Source: RUG369 sp050949645 (lineage in GTDB: Bacteria > Planctomycetota > Planctomycetia > Pirellulales > Thermoguttaceae). From it: a stretch of DNA of 64,000 bases. The notes beneath the pieces were generated by a model, which saw only the letters and a program-made list of their open reading frames with translations, had not been told where the DNA came from and searched no databases. Location: contig JBMNGC010000001.1 in NCBI GenBank assembly GCA_050949645.1, forward strand, positions 1,984,001-2,048,000, given 5' to 3'. Position numbers and translations under genes: made by a program. Positions 33,452-42,318 of the stretch are shown here, in pieces. Positions within the stretch are counted from its first letter, which is position 1. Each line of letters opens with the position of its first letter.

Positions 33452-35263
33452 CTATTCCGTGAAGTAGACGGACGAGCCGACGGGCAGGAGCACGTCGAGC
33501 TGTGAAATATGAAGGTTGCTGAAGACGAAGCCGCCATTTTCGGGCACGTCGACGCCGATGAGCTCAGGACGATTGGTCCCCTGGAGGCCGTAACCGCCGT
33601 TAAGGCCAATCCAGCACGCTCCGAGCGGGTTATCGAGGGACCCGCCTTCGATGACGATTTCCGCGCCGGTGAGATCGACCGCTTTACATTCGGGGTTCTC
33701 GATCTTGCGTTGGACGACGAATTCGCCGCGGAGCCCCGACGCCTGCTGCGGAACGCCGCATCGGAATCGACCGGCGTAAAGGTTGTTAAAGTTCAGGAGG
33801 AGTTCTTTGCGCGAGGCGGAAACTTCGGCGGTCACCGGTCCCCGGATGACCTTCAGGGACGTTCCCGGGGGCAACGGCGCGTCGACGTTCGTCTGGAGAC
33901 CGTTGATCGCGGCGAGCGTTTCTGGGGTGACCTGGCATTCGCGCGCGATCGACGCGAGCGTCTCGCCCGGGCGCGTTTCACGCATCGGCTCGAGAATCGC
34001 GCGTTGAGGGTTATAGAAGACCTCGAACGCGAGTCGGTCGAGCGCGCTGTTAATGCGCGCGACGACGCCCGGCTGGTTGTTCTGCAAATAGACGCGACGG
34101 AGCGTGTTGAGCGTCAGGAAGACTTCCCGCGCCTGGTCGGCCGACTGGATATTTTCGGCGGAACGCATCGCCGCCTCAAGGGAGCCCGCCGCGTCCCCTT
34201 GCGAGAGGAGCGCGGAACAGGAAACGTTCGTCGGATCGAGGCAGTCCGCCTGGGGCTGGATCTGATTAGCGAGCGGCTGCGGGGGCTGCAACGTTTGCGG
34301 CTGAGTCTGAGGCTGCGGTTGAGTCTGAGGCGCGGCGGCGACTTGCGGCTGCTCAAAGACCGGCTCGCGTTGGGGTTGCGGCGCGAGATTCTCGTCCGTC
34401 GTCGAGACGGGCGGCTCGGGCGGCGCGATCGTCGGCGATTCAAGAATCGAGGGGGCCGAGTCGTCGGCGACCGTCGGCATGGGCGCGACAAGGTCGGACG
34501 TCGAGTCGACGTCGGAGGTTACGGTCGGGTCGAACTGACGATCGAGAGGTTGAGCGAAGCCGTCGTCTGGACTCGTCGCCGCGGTCGTCGGGCTCGACGT
34601 TAAGACGTCGTCAAAGGGCGCGTCTGCGTCAGGATAGGGGCTCGACGTCGCGAAATCGTTCGCCTCGGAATTGAGGAGCGCTTCGGACGCGCTAAAAGAG
34701 CTCTCGAGGTCGGTCGAGGGGGTTGGAACCGGCGCGTCGAGAGAATATTCAGCGTCGATTGGTCGCGGAGCGTCGAAGTGCGAATCGTTAAAGATATCGT
34801 CGGAGCCGCTGGCGATCGGTTCGTCGGTCGCGATTCCAACGAAGGGCTGAGCGACGGCGGAATCAACGCGCGCGTCGGCGAGTTGCGACGTCGCGTCTCT
34901 GAGATCGGCGCGCGGCAGCGCGTTATTCGCGTTACCAGCGGCGCTGAACCATTCCGCGTTGGCGCGTTGAGAGGCGCCGATACGCACTGACGTGCGCTGA
35001 GAGTCGTTAGAAGCGAGCTGCGGAGCGTCGAGGGCGTTTTCGTAGACCTCGCCGGGGTTCGGCAGCGCGACGCCGGCGTCGTCCTCAGACTTAGGGTTAC
35101 GATATTTCGCGGGCGCGATTCCGAAGTCGGCGAGCTTAGCTCTGGCCGGCGCAAGGCCTTTGGGGAAAGACTCCCACGATTTGTCTGGAACGAAGGATAA
35201 GGCGCCCGCGGCTGCTAGCGCGATCATAGAAAGCCAGGCGATTCCCTTCAACATACTTTCCAT
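33452..35263 (-). CDS. Exported LysM protein with degenerate L,D-transpeptidase (YkuD-like) domain
   Basis: A 603-residue exported protein. Its N-terminal hydrophobic segment (MLKGIAWLSMIALAAAGAL) is a signal or anchor. Residues about 60-340 are a Pro/Ser/Asp/Gln-rich disordered spacer. A LysM module (PGETLASIARECQVTPETLAAINGL, about 440-480) would bind peptidoglycan. The last 120 residues follow the YkuD pattern (VSASRKELLLNF, CGVPQQASGLRGEFVV, WIGLNGGYGLQGTNRPELIG, LPVGSSVYF). The catalytic S/T-x-GC-[VI]-R-M block is replaced by NGGFVFSN, and the HGTN His is Gln. The start at 35263 has AGGAGG upstream. It is probably a cell-wall-binding structural protein. Confidence 0.8.
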   Translation of the reverse strand: MESMLKGIAWLSMIALAAAGALSFVPDKSWESFPKGLAPARAKLADFGIAPAKYRNPKSEDDAGVALPNPGEVYENALDAPQLASNDSQRTSVRIGASQRANAEWFSAAGNANNALPRADLRDATSQLADARVDSAVAQPFVGIATDEPIASGSDDIFNDSHFDAPRPIDAEYSLDAPVPTPSTDLESSFSASEALLNSEANDFATSSPYPDADAPFDDVLTSSPTTAATSPDDGFAQPLDRQFDPTVTSDVDSTSDLVAPMPTVADDSAPSILESPTIAPPEPPVSTTDENLAPQPQREPVFEQPQVAAAPQTQPQPQTQPQTLQPPQPLANQIQPQADCLDPTNVSCSALLSQGDAAGSLEAAMRSAENIQSADQAREVFLTLNTLRRVYLQNNQPGVVARINSALDRLAFEVFYNPQRAILEPMRETRPGETLASIARECQVTPETLAAINGLQTNVDAPLPPGTSLKVIRGPVTAEVSASRKELLLNFNNLYAGRFRCGVPQQASGLRGEFVVQRKIENPECKAVDLTGAEIVIEGGSLDNPLGACWIGLNGGYGLQGTNRPELIGVDVPENGGFVFSNLHISQLDVLLPVGSSVYFTE

Positions 35264-35601
35264 TTCGCTACGTCCTCCTGACGCGCCGCATCCTCTTGCG
35301 ATCAAACGCCTATCATCAATTCATCGTCGCCGCTAAAGTCGGGCGTCGCGCGACGTCGGGATCCATCCATCCGGATCGCAGAAACGGCAAACAAACCTTC
35401 GCGCCGTTTCGCAAAACTGCTCTTGAAACGACGCGACTTGTCTGGAGCGTAGACAATAAATTAGAAAAGATACAGATCAAAATCCGGCTAATTATCAATT
35501 TTTCAGAAAATTATCGCGCGCCGGGTCGCGTCCGACGTCGCCGCTCGGAAGAAACGCCTGGACGGTCGTTCTCGAACGGCGACGCGGCGACTAAAAGTTA
35601 A
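35264..35601. other. Intergenic, no gene seen
   Basis: A gap between two minus-strand genes. The stretch 35455-35515 is strongly AT-rich and probably holds the promoter of the LysM gene; TTGATA and TTGATC -35-like words occur there on the minus strand, but no single pair stands out. Confidence 0.4.
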
Positions 35602-36057
35602 TTACTTGAGTTCGTCGAGGGTATCCTGCGGATTTTGCTCGGCGTTCACGTTGTCGGCGGCGCGCACGATGACGCCGTCGGGCCCGATCACGTAGGTCGT
35701 TCGGACGACGCCCATCGACGTCTTGCCGAAGACTTTCTTTTCCTGCCAGACGTCGTACGCCTTGATCGTCTCGAGATCGGGGTCGGAGAGGAGCGTGAAA
35801 GGCAGCGAATACTTCATCTCAAAGTTTTTGTGCGACTGGACGGAGTCTTTGCTCACGCCGACGACGACGGCGCCCTTCTCCGTGAAGTGCGGGAGAAGCT
35901 CGCCGAAGGAGCACGCCTGCTTCGTGCAGCCCGGCGTGTCGTCCTTGGGGTAGAAGTAGAGGATGAGGGTGCGGCCTTTATAGTCTGCAAGAGTGTGCAT
36001 GTCGCCATTTTGATCGGCCAGCGAGAAATCAGGCGCTTTAGTTCCGGGACTAAGCAT
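35602..36057 (-). CDS. bcp: Thioredoxin-dependent thiol peroxidase (Bcp/PrxQ)
   Basis: A 151-residue peroxiredoxin that reduces peroxides at the expense of thioredoxin. The peroxidatic cysteine is in YPKDDTPGCTKQAC, with the resolving cysteine five residues on in the same helix, as in PrxQ/Bcp. The N-terminal GTKAPDFSLADQNG and the SKDS loop are typical. AAAGGAA precedes the ATG. It is last in a probable three-gene operon (ybaK-type gene, NIF3-like gene, bcp; gaps 30 and 48 nt). Confidence 0.95.
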   Translation of the reverse strand: MLSPGTKAPDFSLADQNGDMHTLADYKGRTLILYFYPKDDTPGCTKQACSFGELLPHFTEKGAVVVGVSKDSVQSHKNFEMKYSLPFTLLSDPDLETIKAYDVWQEKKVFGKTSMGVVRTTYVIGPDGVIVRAADNVNAEQNPQDTLDELK

Positions 36058-36105
36058 TTCGTTTTCCTTTCATATAACGGAAGAGCGCAACCTGCGCGTT
36101 GCGCG

Positions 36106-36438
36106 TCAGTTAAGCGAGGTCTTCCAAAGTGGGATCACATTAATGACGGGCTCTTCGTAGGGGTGGACTTCTTTGATCGCGCGGAGCGTCTCGTCGAGTT
36201 TCTCCGCGCGGCAGGCGACTTCGACCTTCAACTCCGGTTCTTCGCTGATCTCGCCGCGTTCGCCGAGATAGGGACTCGAGCCCTCGAGGGGCCGCCAGGT
36301 CCCGATAACGCGACTATACGAGAGGCAGCTGTCGTAGCGCCCGATATGGCCCGCCCCAACGCGCTGCAACGCGCGTTGCAGCGCGCGAAAATGCGTCTCT
36401 GGGACGAAGATTTCAAGTTTGAAAACGCGAAATTCCAT
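36106..36438 (-). CDS. Stand-alone NIF3/YqfO-insert-like (PII/CutA-like) protein
   Basis: A 110-residue protein with the PII/CutA-like fold that occurs as an insert in NIF3/YqfO proteins and also alone. It begins VFKLEIFVPETHFRALQRAL, has GRYDSCLSYSRVIGTWRP and ends VKVEVACRAEKLDETLRAIKEVHPYEEPVINV. The HPYEEP end is diagnostic. No activity is established for the family; metal or nucleotide binding has been proposed by fold. AGAGGA precedes the ATG. It sits between the deacylase and bcp genes in the same direction. Confidence 0.85.
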   Translation of the reverse strand: MEFRVFKLEIFVPETHFRALQRALQRVGAGHIGRYDSCLSYSRVIGTWRPLEGSSPYLGERGEISEEPELKVEVACRAEKLDETLRAIKEVHPYEEPVINVIPLWKTSLN

Positions 36439-36468
36439 CGAACGGTCCTCTTCTCATGAAGGCGCGCG

Positions 36469-36963
36469 TCAATCCTGCACGAGGTCGACGAGCGTCGCTC
36501 CCGCGTACTCCGCGAGCGCGCGCGGCTCGACGATCATCATGAGGCCGCGCATACCGGCGTTCACATAGATTTCGTCGAAAAGAAGGGCGGTCTCGTCGAT
36601 AAGGGTCGGAAATTGCTTCTTCATACCGATCGGGGAGCATCCCCCTCGCACGTAGCCGGTCAGGTCGCGGAGCGTCTTCATCGGAATGAGGTCGCACTTC
36701 TTGTCGCCGAACGCCTTCGCGACTTTCTTGAGATCGAGCTCGTCGCACACGGGCAGGCAGCATACGAGGTATCCGTTCTTCTCGCCCTTCAGGACGAGGG
36801 TCTTGAAGACGCATGCAGGGTCGACCTTCATATGTTCCGCGATATCGGCGCCCGAGAGGTCCTCTTCGTCGACCTCGTACTCGAACGTTCTGAAAGAGAC
36901 GCCGGCGGTTTCCAGCAGTCTTGTTGCGTTCGTTTTCGTCGGATGACGTTCATGACGGGACAC
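36469..36963 (-). CDS. ybaK: YbaK-type aminoacyl-tRNA (Cys-tRNA-Pro) deacylase, GTG start
   Basis: A 164-residue trans-editing enzyme that hydrolyses misacylated tRNA, by family mainly Cys-tRNA(Pro). It has the conserved catalytic lysine region (ACVFKTLVLKG) and the loop TGYVRGGCSPIGMKK that marks YbaK/EbsC proteins. The start is a GTG at 36963 with AAAGGAG seven bases upstream; no ATG fits the N-terminus. First gene of a likely operon with the NIF3-like gene and bcp. Confidence 0.93.
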   Translation of the reverse strand: MSRHERHPTKTNATRLLETAGVSFRTFEYEVDEEDLSGADIAEHMKVDPACVFKTLVLKGEKNGYLVCCLPVCDELDLKKVAKAFGDKKCDLIPMKTLRDLTGYVRGGCSPIGMKKQFPTLIDETALLFDEIYVNAGMRGLMMIVEPRALAEYAGATLVDLVQD

Positions 36964-37081
36964 GTTCGCGCTCCTTTCGCAATCTTTGACGTCGTTGCGC
37001 CGGCCCTTTCGTCGTTCATTCTACTTCCCGCGCAACGAAGAGTCAACTAATAAAAGGCGCGCGCTTTATTCATATTGGCTA

Positions 37082-37110
37082 TTGCGCGGCGCTCTTAACG
37101 GACGTATAAT
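37082..37110 (+). promoter_or_regulatory. Promoter of the acyl-CoA ligase gene
   Basis: TTGCGC (37082-37087), a 17-nt spacer and a perfect TATAAT (37105-37110). The leader to the ATG is about 115 nt. Confidence 0.6.
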
Positions 37111-37231
37111 GCGGAATCGTTTGTCGATCGGGGCGAAACTCGACGTTCGAGTTCTACGCCGATCGTCTCTCGTCCGTCTGTGCGCGACACGCGTTGTCGT
37201 CGATAAGCCATTATAATACAAAAGGAAAGTT

Positions 37232-38908
37232 ATGACGTCCCCGAACGAGCTGCCGCCTCTTACCGAACTTACGCCTCTGCCCGAGATTCTCGAACGCAAC
37301 GCGCTTCTCTACGGGTCCGACGTCAGCCTCGTCGAGCTTTCCCCTGAAACGGAAAACGCTCGCCTTGTTACGTGGAAAGATTTTGAGCTCATCGAGCCGC
37401 CGAGCAACCCAGTCGGGCTGCGTCGTTCGACGACGTGGAAGAAGTTCAACGAGCTCGCGAACCGCTTTGCGAATCTCCTGCTCAGCCGCGGTCTCAAGAA
37501 GGGGGACAAGGTTGCGATCCTGCTCCTCAACTGTCTCGAATGGCTCCCGATTTACTTTGGCGCGCTGAAGGCGGGCGCGGTCGCGGTTCCCCTCAATTTC
37601 CGCTACGCCGCGGACGAAATCAAATACTGCCTCGAGCTTTCCGAGGCGAGTTACCTTGTCTTTGGCTCGGAATTCATCGGACGACTCGAGTCGATCTGCG
37701 ACGAACTCACGAACGTGAAGTCGCTCTTCTTCGTCGGCGAAAACTGCCCCACCTTCGCGGAGCCCCTTCATAATCTCACGCTTTACACGTCGAACGAGAC
37801 GCCCGAGGTCGAGATTTCGCCCGACGACGACGCGGCGATCTACTTCTCCTCCGGCACGACGGGCTTTCCGAAGGCGATCCTCCATCCTCACCGCAATCTG
37901 ACCGCCGCCGCCTTTACGGAGCAACATCATCATTCCCAGACGCGCGAGGACGTCTTCCTGTGCATTCCGCCCCTCTACCATACGGGCGCGAAGATGCACT
38001 GGTTCGGCAGCTTGCTCGTCGGCGGCAAGGCGGTGCTCCTGCGCGGTATCAAGCCGCCGACGATCCTCCACGCAGTCTCCGAAGAACGCTGCACGATCGT
38101 CTGGCTCCTCGTACCTTGGGCGCAGGATATTCTTGACGCGATCGAGTCGAAGCAGGTCAACCTGGACGACTACGTCCTATCGCAGTGGCGCCTCATGCAC
38201 ATCGGCGCGCAGCCGGTTCCGCCGAGCCTTATCAAACGCTGGAAGAAATATTTCCCGCTCCACGAGTACGACACGAACTACGGTCTGAGCGAATCGACCG
38301 GACCGGGCTGCGTGCACCTGGGGGTCGGCAACATTCACAAGGTCGGCGCGATCGGCAAGCCCGGCTATCGCTGGCAGGTCCGAATCGTCGACGAAGATCA
38401 CAAGACGGTTGAGCGCGGCGAAGTCGGGGAACTCGCCGTCTCAGGACCCGGCGTCATGCGCGAATATTACCGCGACCCTGAGGCGACCAAAAAGACCCTC
38501 GTCGACGGATGGCTCTACACCGGCGACATGGCGTGCGAAGACGAAGAGGGCTTCATCTTCCTCGTCGACCGCAAGAAGGACGTCATTATCATGGGCGGCG
38601 AGAACCTCTATCCGGTTCAGATCGAGGACTTCATTCGCGGCCACGATGACGTCAAGGACGTCGCGGTGATCGGCCTTCCCGACGCGCGACTCGGCGAGAT
38701 CGCCGCCGCGATCGTCGAGCTCAAGCCGGGTCGTCAAACGACGGAAGAAGAACTCGCCGAGTTCTGCCTCGGACTGCCCCGATACAAGCGTCCGAAGAAG
38801 TTCATCTTCGCCGACGTTCCGCGCAATCCGACCGGCAAGATCGAGAAGCCGAAGCTCCGCGATAAATACTGCGGCAAGAATCTCGTGGTCGCGCAGATCG
38901 AACGCTAA
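37232..38908 (+). CDS. AMP-forming acyl-CoA ligase/synthetase
   Basis: A 558-residue ANL-superfamily enzyme that activates a carboxylic acid to an acyl-adenylate and then to a CoA thioester. It has the P-loop-like motif YFSSGTTGFPKA (A3), YGLSEST (A5), GWLYTGDMACEDEEGF (A7), DRKKDVIIMGGENLYP (A8) and PTGKIEK with the catalytic lysine (A10). Overall likeness is to medium/long-chain fatty-acyl-CoA ligases, but chain length cannot be read from sequence. AAAGGA precedes the ATG; TATAAT promoter at 37082-37110. No neighbouring beta-oxidation genes. Confidence 0.9.
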   Translation: MTSPNELPPLTELTPLPEILERNALLYGSDVSLVELSPETENARLVTWKDFELIEPPSNPVGLRRSTTWKKFNELANRFANLLLSRGLKKGDKVAILLLNCLEWLPIYFGALKAGAVAVPLNFRYAADEIKYCLELSEASYLVFGSEFIGRLESICDELTNVKSLFFVGENCPTFAEPLHNLTLYTSNETPEVEISPDDDAAIYFSSGTTGFPKAILHPHRNLTAAAFTEQHHHSQTREDVFLCIPPLYHTGAKMHWFGSLLVGGKAVLLRGIKPPTILHAVSEERCTIVWLLVPWAQDILDAIESKQVNLDDYVLSQWRLMHIGAQPVPPSLIKRWKKYFPLHEYDTNYGLSESTGPGCVHLGVGNIHKVGAIGKPGYRWQVRIVDEDHKTVERGEVGELAVSGPGVMREYYRDPEATKKTLVDGWLYTGDMACEDEEGFIFLVDRKKDVIIMGGENLYPVQIEDFIRGHDDVKDVAVIGLPDARLGEIAAAIVELKPGRQTTEEELAEFCLGLPRYKRPKKFIFADVPRNPTGKIEKPKLRDKYCGKNLVVAQIER

Positions 38909-38971
38909 AGCCGATTCTGAATATGACGGACGCGTTTTGGGGGATATTTTTTAAAAGATTGTTATCGCGCC

Positions 38972-38999
38972 TTGACGCTTTATCTTTCTCTTATAGAAT
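38972..38999 (+). promoter_or_regulatory. Promoter of tRNA-His
   Basis: TTGACG (38972-38977), a 16-nt spacer and TAGAAT (38994-38999), 45 nt before the tRNA. Confidence 0.6.
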
Positions 39000-39043
39000 A
39001 CCCCCTGTCTCGCGGCGCTTAGCGACGCGCAAACGCTTACGAC

Positions 39044-39118
<75 letters not shown>

Positions 39119-39121
39119 CTT

Positions 39122-39152
39122 AACCGAAAGGTCTCCCCCTTTCGGTTTTTTT
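39122..39152 (+). terminator. Intrinsic terminator of tRNA-His
   Basis: A perfect 10-bp stem AACCGAAAGG (39122-39131) / CCTTTCGGTT (39138-39147) running into seven T residues (39146-39152). Confidence 0.92.
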
Positions 39153-39192
39153 ATTTCTTGCGCCGGCGCTCTCGCGACGCGCCTTTTTCCCT

Positions 39193-39221
39193 TTGACGCC
39201 CTCTAGAATTTGCGCCATAAT
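39193..39221 (+). promoter_or_regulatory. Promoter of the recO operon
   Basis: TTGACG (39193-39198), a 17-nt spacer and CATAAT (39216-39221), both 5/6 to consensus, 75 nt before the recO ATG. Confidence 0.65.
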
Positions 39222-39296
39222 GGTCCCGCGCGCGACGATTTTCATGGCGACGCATGCGCTCTTCGGAACTGTTGTTTATCGCCAAAAGGACGGAAA

Positions 39297-40397
39297 ATGA
39301 GTATCGAAAAGACCGACGCGATCGTTCTCAGGACGGTTGATTTTTCGGAATCAAGTCTCGTCCTGACCCTTTATACGCGCGATTTCGGCAAAGTTCGAGG
39401 GCTCGCGAAGGGCGCGCGAAGGCTGAAAAATCCCTTTGAAACTTCTCTTGACTTCCTCGCCTCGATTAAGCTAACATTCATTCGTAAGAACACCGATGCG
39501 CTCGACCTTTGTACGGAGTCGAAACTTGCGCGACGCTTTAGGCCAAACGAGCGTAATCTTCGAGGACTGTACGCCGCGTACTACGTCGCGGAGCTCCTCG
39601 ACCATATGACGGAGGATTACGACCCCGATCCGGGGCTCTTCAGGCTCGCCGATCTGACGCTTGAATCGCTCGAAACGCGCGGCCGCGTCGGGTCGCTCGT
39701 CTTCGCGTTTGAGGCGGGGCTCCTTGACTTATTCGGGGTCTTCCCCTCGACGAGACGCTGCGTCGAGTGCGGAGAACCGTTGCCCCTCGACCGCGTCTTG
39801 AACCTCGAGCGTCCGATTTGGTTCGAGAACGACATGGGGGGCGTCGTCTGCAGGAACTGCCTCGCGCGGAACCGTACGCCGGGGCTCGTTCCAACGACGA
39901 TCGGAGCGTTCAAAGCGCTCGAAGAATCGCGCCGCGCCGCCGAAAAACTGATCCTTTATACGGCGAGCTTTGAGCGGAATCTTGCGCGTCAGTACGCGCG
40001 CGCGAAGGACGAATCCGCCGTCGCGATCGACGAGATTACACGGAACGCGGCGGTCGTTCGCGACGCGATCGAGCGCGAGACCTTCGCCAAGCTCGAGGCG
40101 TTCGACGCGAAGTCGAAGGACGCGCTCCGAACGCTCTTGAATCGTTATTTTGCGCGGATCACGCAACGCAACTCGCGAACGCGCGGCTACCTCGGGTACG
40201 CGACGCGCGGCGAACCCTTCCCTAGACTCGGCGACCTCGTGAAGGCGCTCGAGGATGAGTCGCGACGGTCGCGATCATGGGGGATACGGAACGCGGAATC
40301 ACGCGAGCGTCGTACGACGCGTCAAGCTGGCGCCCAACCTTTGGTCGCCAACCAGTCAGCCGACGGGGTCGGCGTGCCATCCAGGACTTCTCAATGA
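39297..40397 (+). CDS. recO: DNA repair protein RecO
   Basis: Recombination mediator that helps RecA displace SSB in the RecFOR pathway. An N-terminal OB fold (EKTDAIVLRTVDFSESSLVLTLYT...GLAKGARR) is followed by a helical domain with a zinc site formed by CVEC and CRNC (residues about 157-190). The protein is 366 aa, longer than typical RecO (about 240-280), because of an extended helical C-terminus and a basic, low-complexity tail of about 45 residues. The ATG at 39297 has AAAGGACGGAAA before it. Its stop overlaps the start of the BamD-like gene (ATGA at 40394-40397), so the two are translationally coupled. Confidence 0.93.
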   Translation: MSIEKTDAIVLRTVDFSESSLVLTLYTRDFGKVRGLAKGARRLKNPFETSLDFLASIKLTFIRKNTDALDLCTESKLARRFRPNERNLRGLYAAYYVAELLDHMTEDYDPDPGLFRLADLTLESLETRGRVGSLVFAFEAGLLDLFGVFPSTRRCVECGEPLPLDRVLNLERPIWFENDMGGVVCRNCLARNRTPGLVPTTIGAFKALEESRRAAEKLILYTASFERNLARQYARAKDESAVAIDEITRNAAVVRDAIERETFAKLEAFDAKSKDALRTLLNRYFARITQRNSRTRGYLGYATRGEPFPRLGDLVKALEDESRRSRSWGIRNAESRERRTTRQAGAQPLVANQSADGVGVPSRTSQ

Positions 40398-42280
40398 GAA
40401 AATTGTCAGAACATCAAGTCTCCGCGACGTTCTTCGCGCTCCTCTCGAGCGCGTTCATCGCGTCCGGTCTTCTCCTCTACGTTGAACCCGCTTCGTGCGC
40501 GCCGCAGTCTCTCGACGACGCGAACGCGGTCATTCGAGGACAGGCGCCGGCGGACGATTTTCCGACCCTCGGCGACGATTTCCCAACGATCGGCGCCGAT
40601 TTTCCGCTCGTCGATCTCGGGGGCCCCGACGCGCCGCCCGCGGAAAGCGAGCTCTCCGATTTCGCGCGATCCGGCGCAACGGTTGCGGAACCTTCGGGCG
40701 CCGTCGAGCCTTCCAACGCCACGGACGACCCGTTCCTGCGCGAACCTAAGCGCCAATCGCTCGCCGACGTCGAGGAGAAGGAGCGCGCGCTCGACGACAA
40801 ATATCAGTCCTGGCTCCAACAGCAGAAGCGCAAGACTCGCGAGAACTCGAAGACGCCTCGCTATCTCCGTCCGATCGAGCATTCCGCGCTCGACGACGAA
40901 AACGGCCCCTTCGCGCGCGAACAGCTCGAGGAGGACGGCGACTCCGACTCGATCTACATGCGTCGCGTGACCGCCGACGTCTTCTCCATGATGCAGGATA
41001 ACGAGCTGTCGAATCGCGAGCTCGAAGAGTGGGAGAAGGAGACGGAGCCGCCGATCGACTGGTCGAAATACGCGCTCTCTCTCGACCGGATCCGCAACTG
41101 GTTCGGGATGGGACCCGACGAAGAGGCGGCGCTCGAATATATGCGTCGCGCGTGCCTGAAGCATAAGGAATACGAGGAGACGGGCAATCGCGTGACTCTC
41201 CGCGAAGCGGCGATCTACTATGAGCGCGCGGCGGAACGCTGGCCCGGTCCGGCGCTGCGACCGAAAGAGTCCGCCAAGATTCCTTTCAAAGCGCCGAAGA
41301 GCGGCACGCTCATCGAGGAAGACGGTCTCTTCTTCGCGGGAGAATGCTGGTTCTTCTGCAAGGACTATACTCGCGCCGTTTCATGCTTCCGCGCGCTCGT
41401 CTCGACCTACACGAGCACGATCTACAAGGAGACCGCGATGAAGCGGCTCTTCTACATTGGCAATTACTGGATGGCCTGCTCCGAAGGCGAGGAGAAGGAC
41501 CCCGAGGAAAAGGGCCGACCCTCCTTCCGATCCTTCGCGGCCGGCCAGAAGGCGTACGAGACGATCTTCCTCAACGACGCTTCCGACTCGGGGCTCGCGC
41601 CCGCCGCGCTCTTTGCGCTCGCGAACGCCTATATGCGACGCGGCCAGCAACAGGGCGACGGATCCTACTGCAGCGCCGCCGAGTATTACCGCCAGCTTTA
41701 CGAATTCTATCCTGGCTGCAAGTACGCTGAAGACGCGTGTCGGCTCAGGATGATCGCGCTGCACCGATCCTATCAGGGCGTCTATTATGACTCCGGCCCC
41801 CTCGACGAAGCGCGCCAGCTTGCCGAAACGATCCTCAAGAGCGGTCGCGGCAACATGGACGTCGTCTACGAAGAGCTTGAATCGATCAAGGAGGAGCAGG
41901 CGAAGCGTCTCTACGCGCTTGGACAGTATTACGAGCGCCGCGGGAACTACGCGTCGGCGCGAAGCTATTACAACCGTCTCGTCAAAGAGCATCCTAACGC
42001 GGACTACGCGACCCTTGCGGCGCAGTCTTACCAGGAGATTCGTTCGAAGCCCGCGGAAGCGGACCAGCTTTCCTGGATCCGCCCCATAGCGCCCTTCCTG
42101 CCGGAGCCCTCCAAGGAGTACTTTGAAGAGGCGCCCGACGAGAATCTTATCGAGATCGCGCGTCGCGATTCCCGACTTAACGCGATCGGCGAGAAAGACT
42201 ACTCGACCGCGGAAGCGTTTGGTCGCGACGACTTTGCGACGGAAAACGCGCGCGCGGACGACAGTCGCACGCTCCGCTAA
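40394..42280 (+). CDS. BamD/YfiO-like TPR outer-membrane assembly protein (putative)
   Basis: A 628-residue exported protein with a hydrophobic N-terminal segment ending near EPASCA, which could be a signal peptide or an atypical lipobox. Residues about 40-300 are acidic and low-complexity. From about residue 310 TPR-type helices follow (FFAGECWFFCKDYTRAVSCFRALVSTYTST, ALFALANAYMRRGQ, AAEYYRQLYEFYPGCKYAEDA, ALGQYYERRGNYASARSYYNRLVKEHPNADY). The last three units match the BamD/YfiO and CpoB style. It is coupled to recO by ATGA and followed 38 nt later by an LptE-like gene, so a role in outer-membrane biogenesis is a reasonable inference. Confidence 0.78.
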   Translation: MRKLSEHQVSATFFALLSSAFIASGLLLYVEPASCAPQSLDDANAVIRGQAPADDFPTLGDDFPTIGADFPLVDLGGPDAPPAESELSDFARSGATVAEPSGAVEPSNATDDPFLREPKRQSLADVEEKERALDDKYQSWLQQQKRKTRENSKTPRYLRPIEHSALDDENGPFAREQLEEDGDSDSIYMRRVTADVFSMMQDNELSNRELEEWEKETEPPIDWSKYALSLDRIRNWFGMGPDEEAALEYMRRACLKHKEYEETGNRVTLREAAIYYERAAERWPGPALRPKESAKIPFKAPKSGTLIEEDGLFFAGECWFFCKDYTRAVSCFRALVSTYTSTIYKETAMKRLFYIGNYWMACSEGEEKDPEEKGRPSFRSFAAGQKAYETIFLNDASDSGLAPAALFALANAYMRRGQQQGDGSYCSAAEYYRQLYEFYPGCKYAEDACRLRMIALHRSYQGVYYDSGPLDEARQLAETILKSGRGNMDVVYEELESIKEEQAKRLYALGQYYERRGNYASARSYYNRLVKEHPNADYATLAAQSYQEIRSKPAEADQLSWIRPIAPFLPEPSKEYFEEAPDENLIEIARRDSRLNAIGEKDYSTAEAFGRDDFATENARADDSRTLR

Positions 42281-42318
42281 CGCGTCGACGCCATGTTTGA
42301 GGACCACCTCGCAAACCT

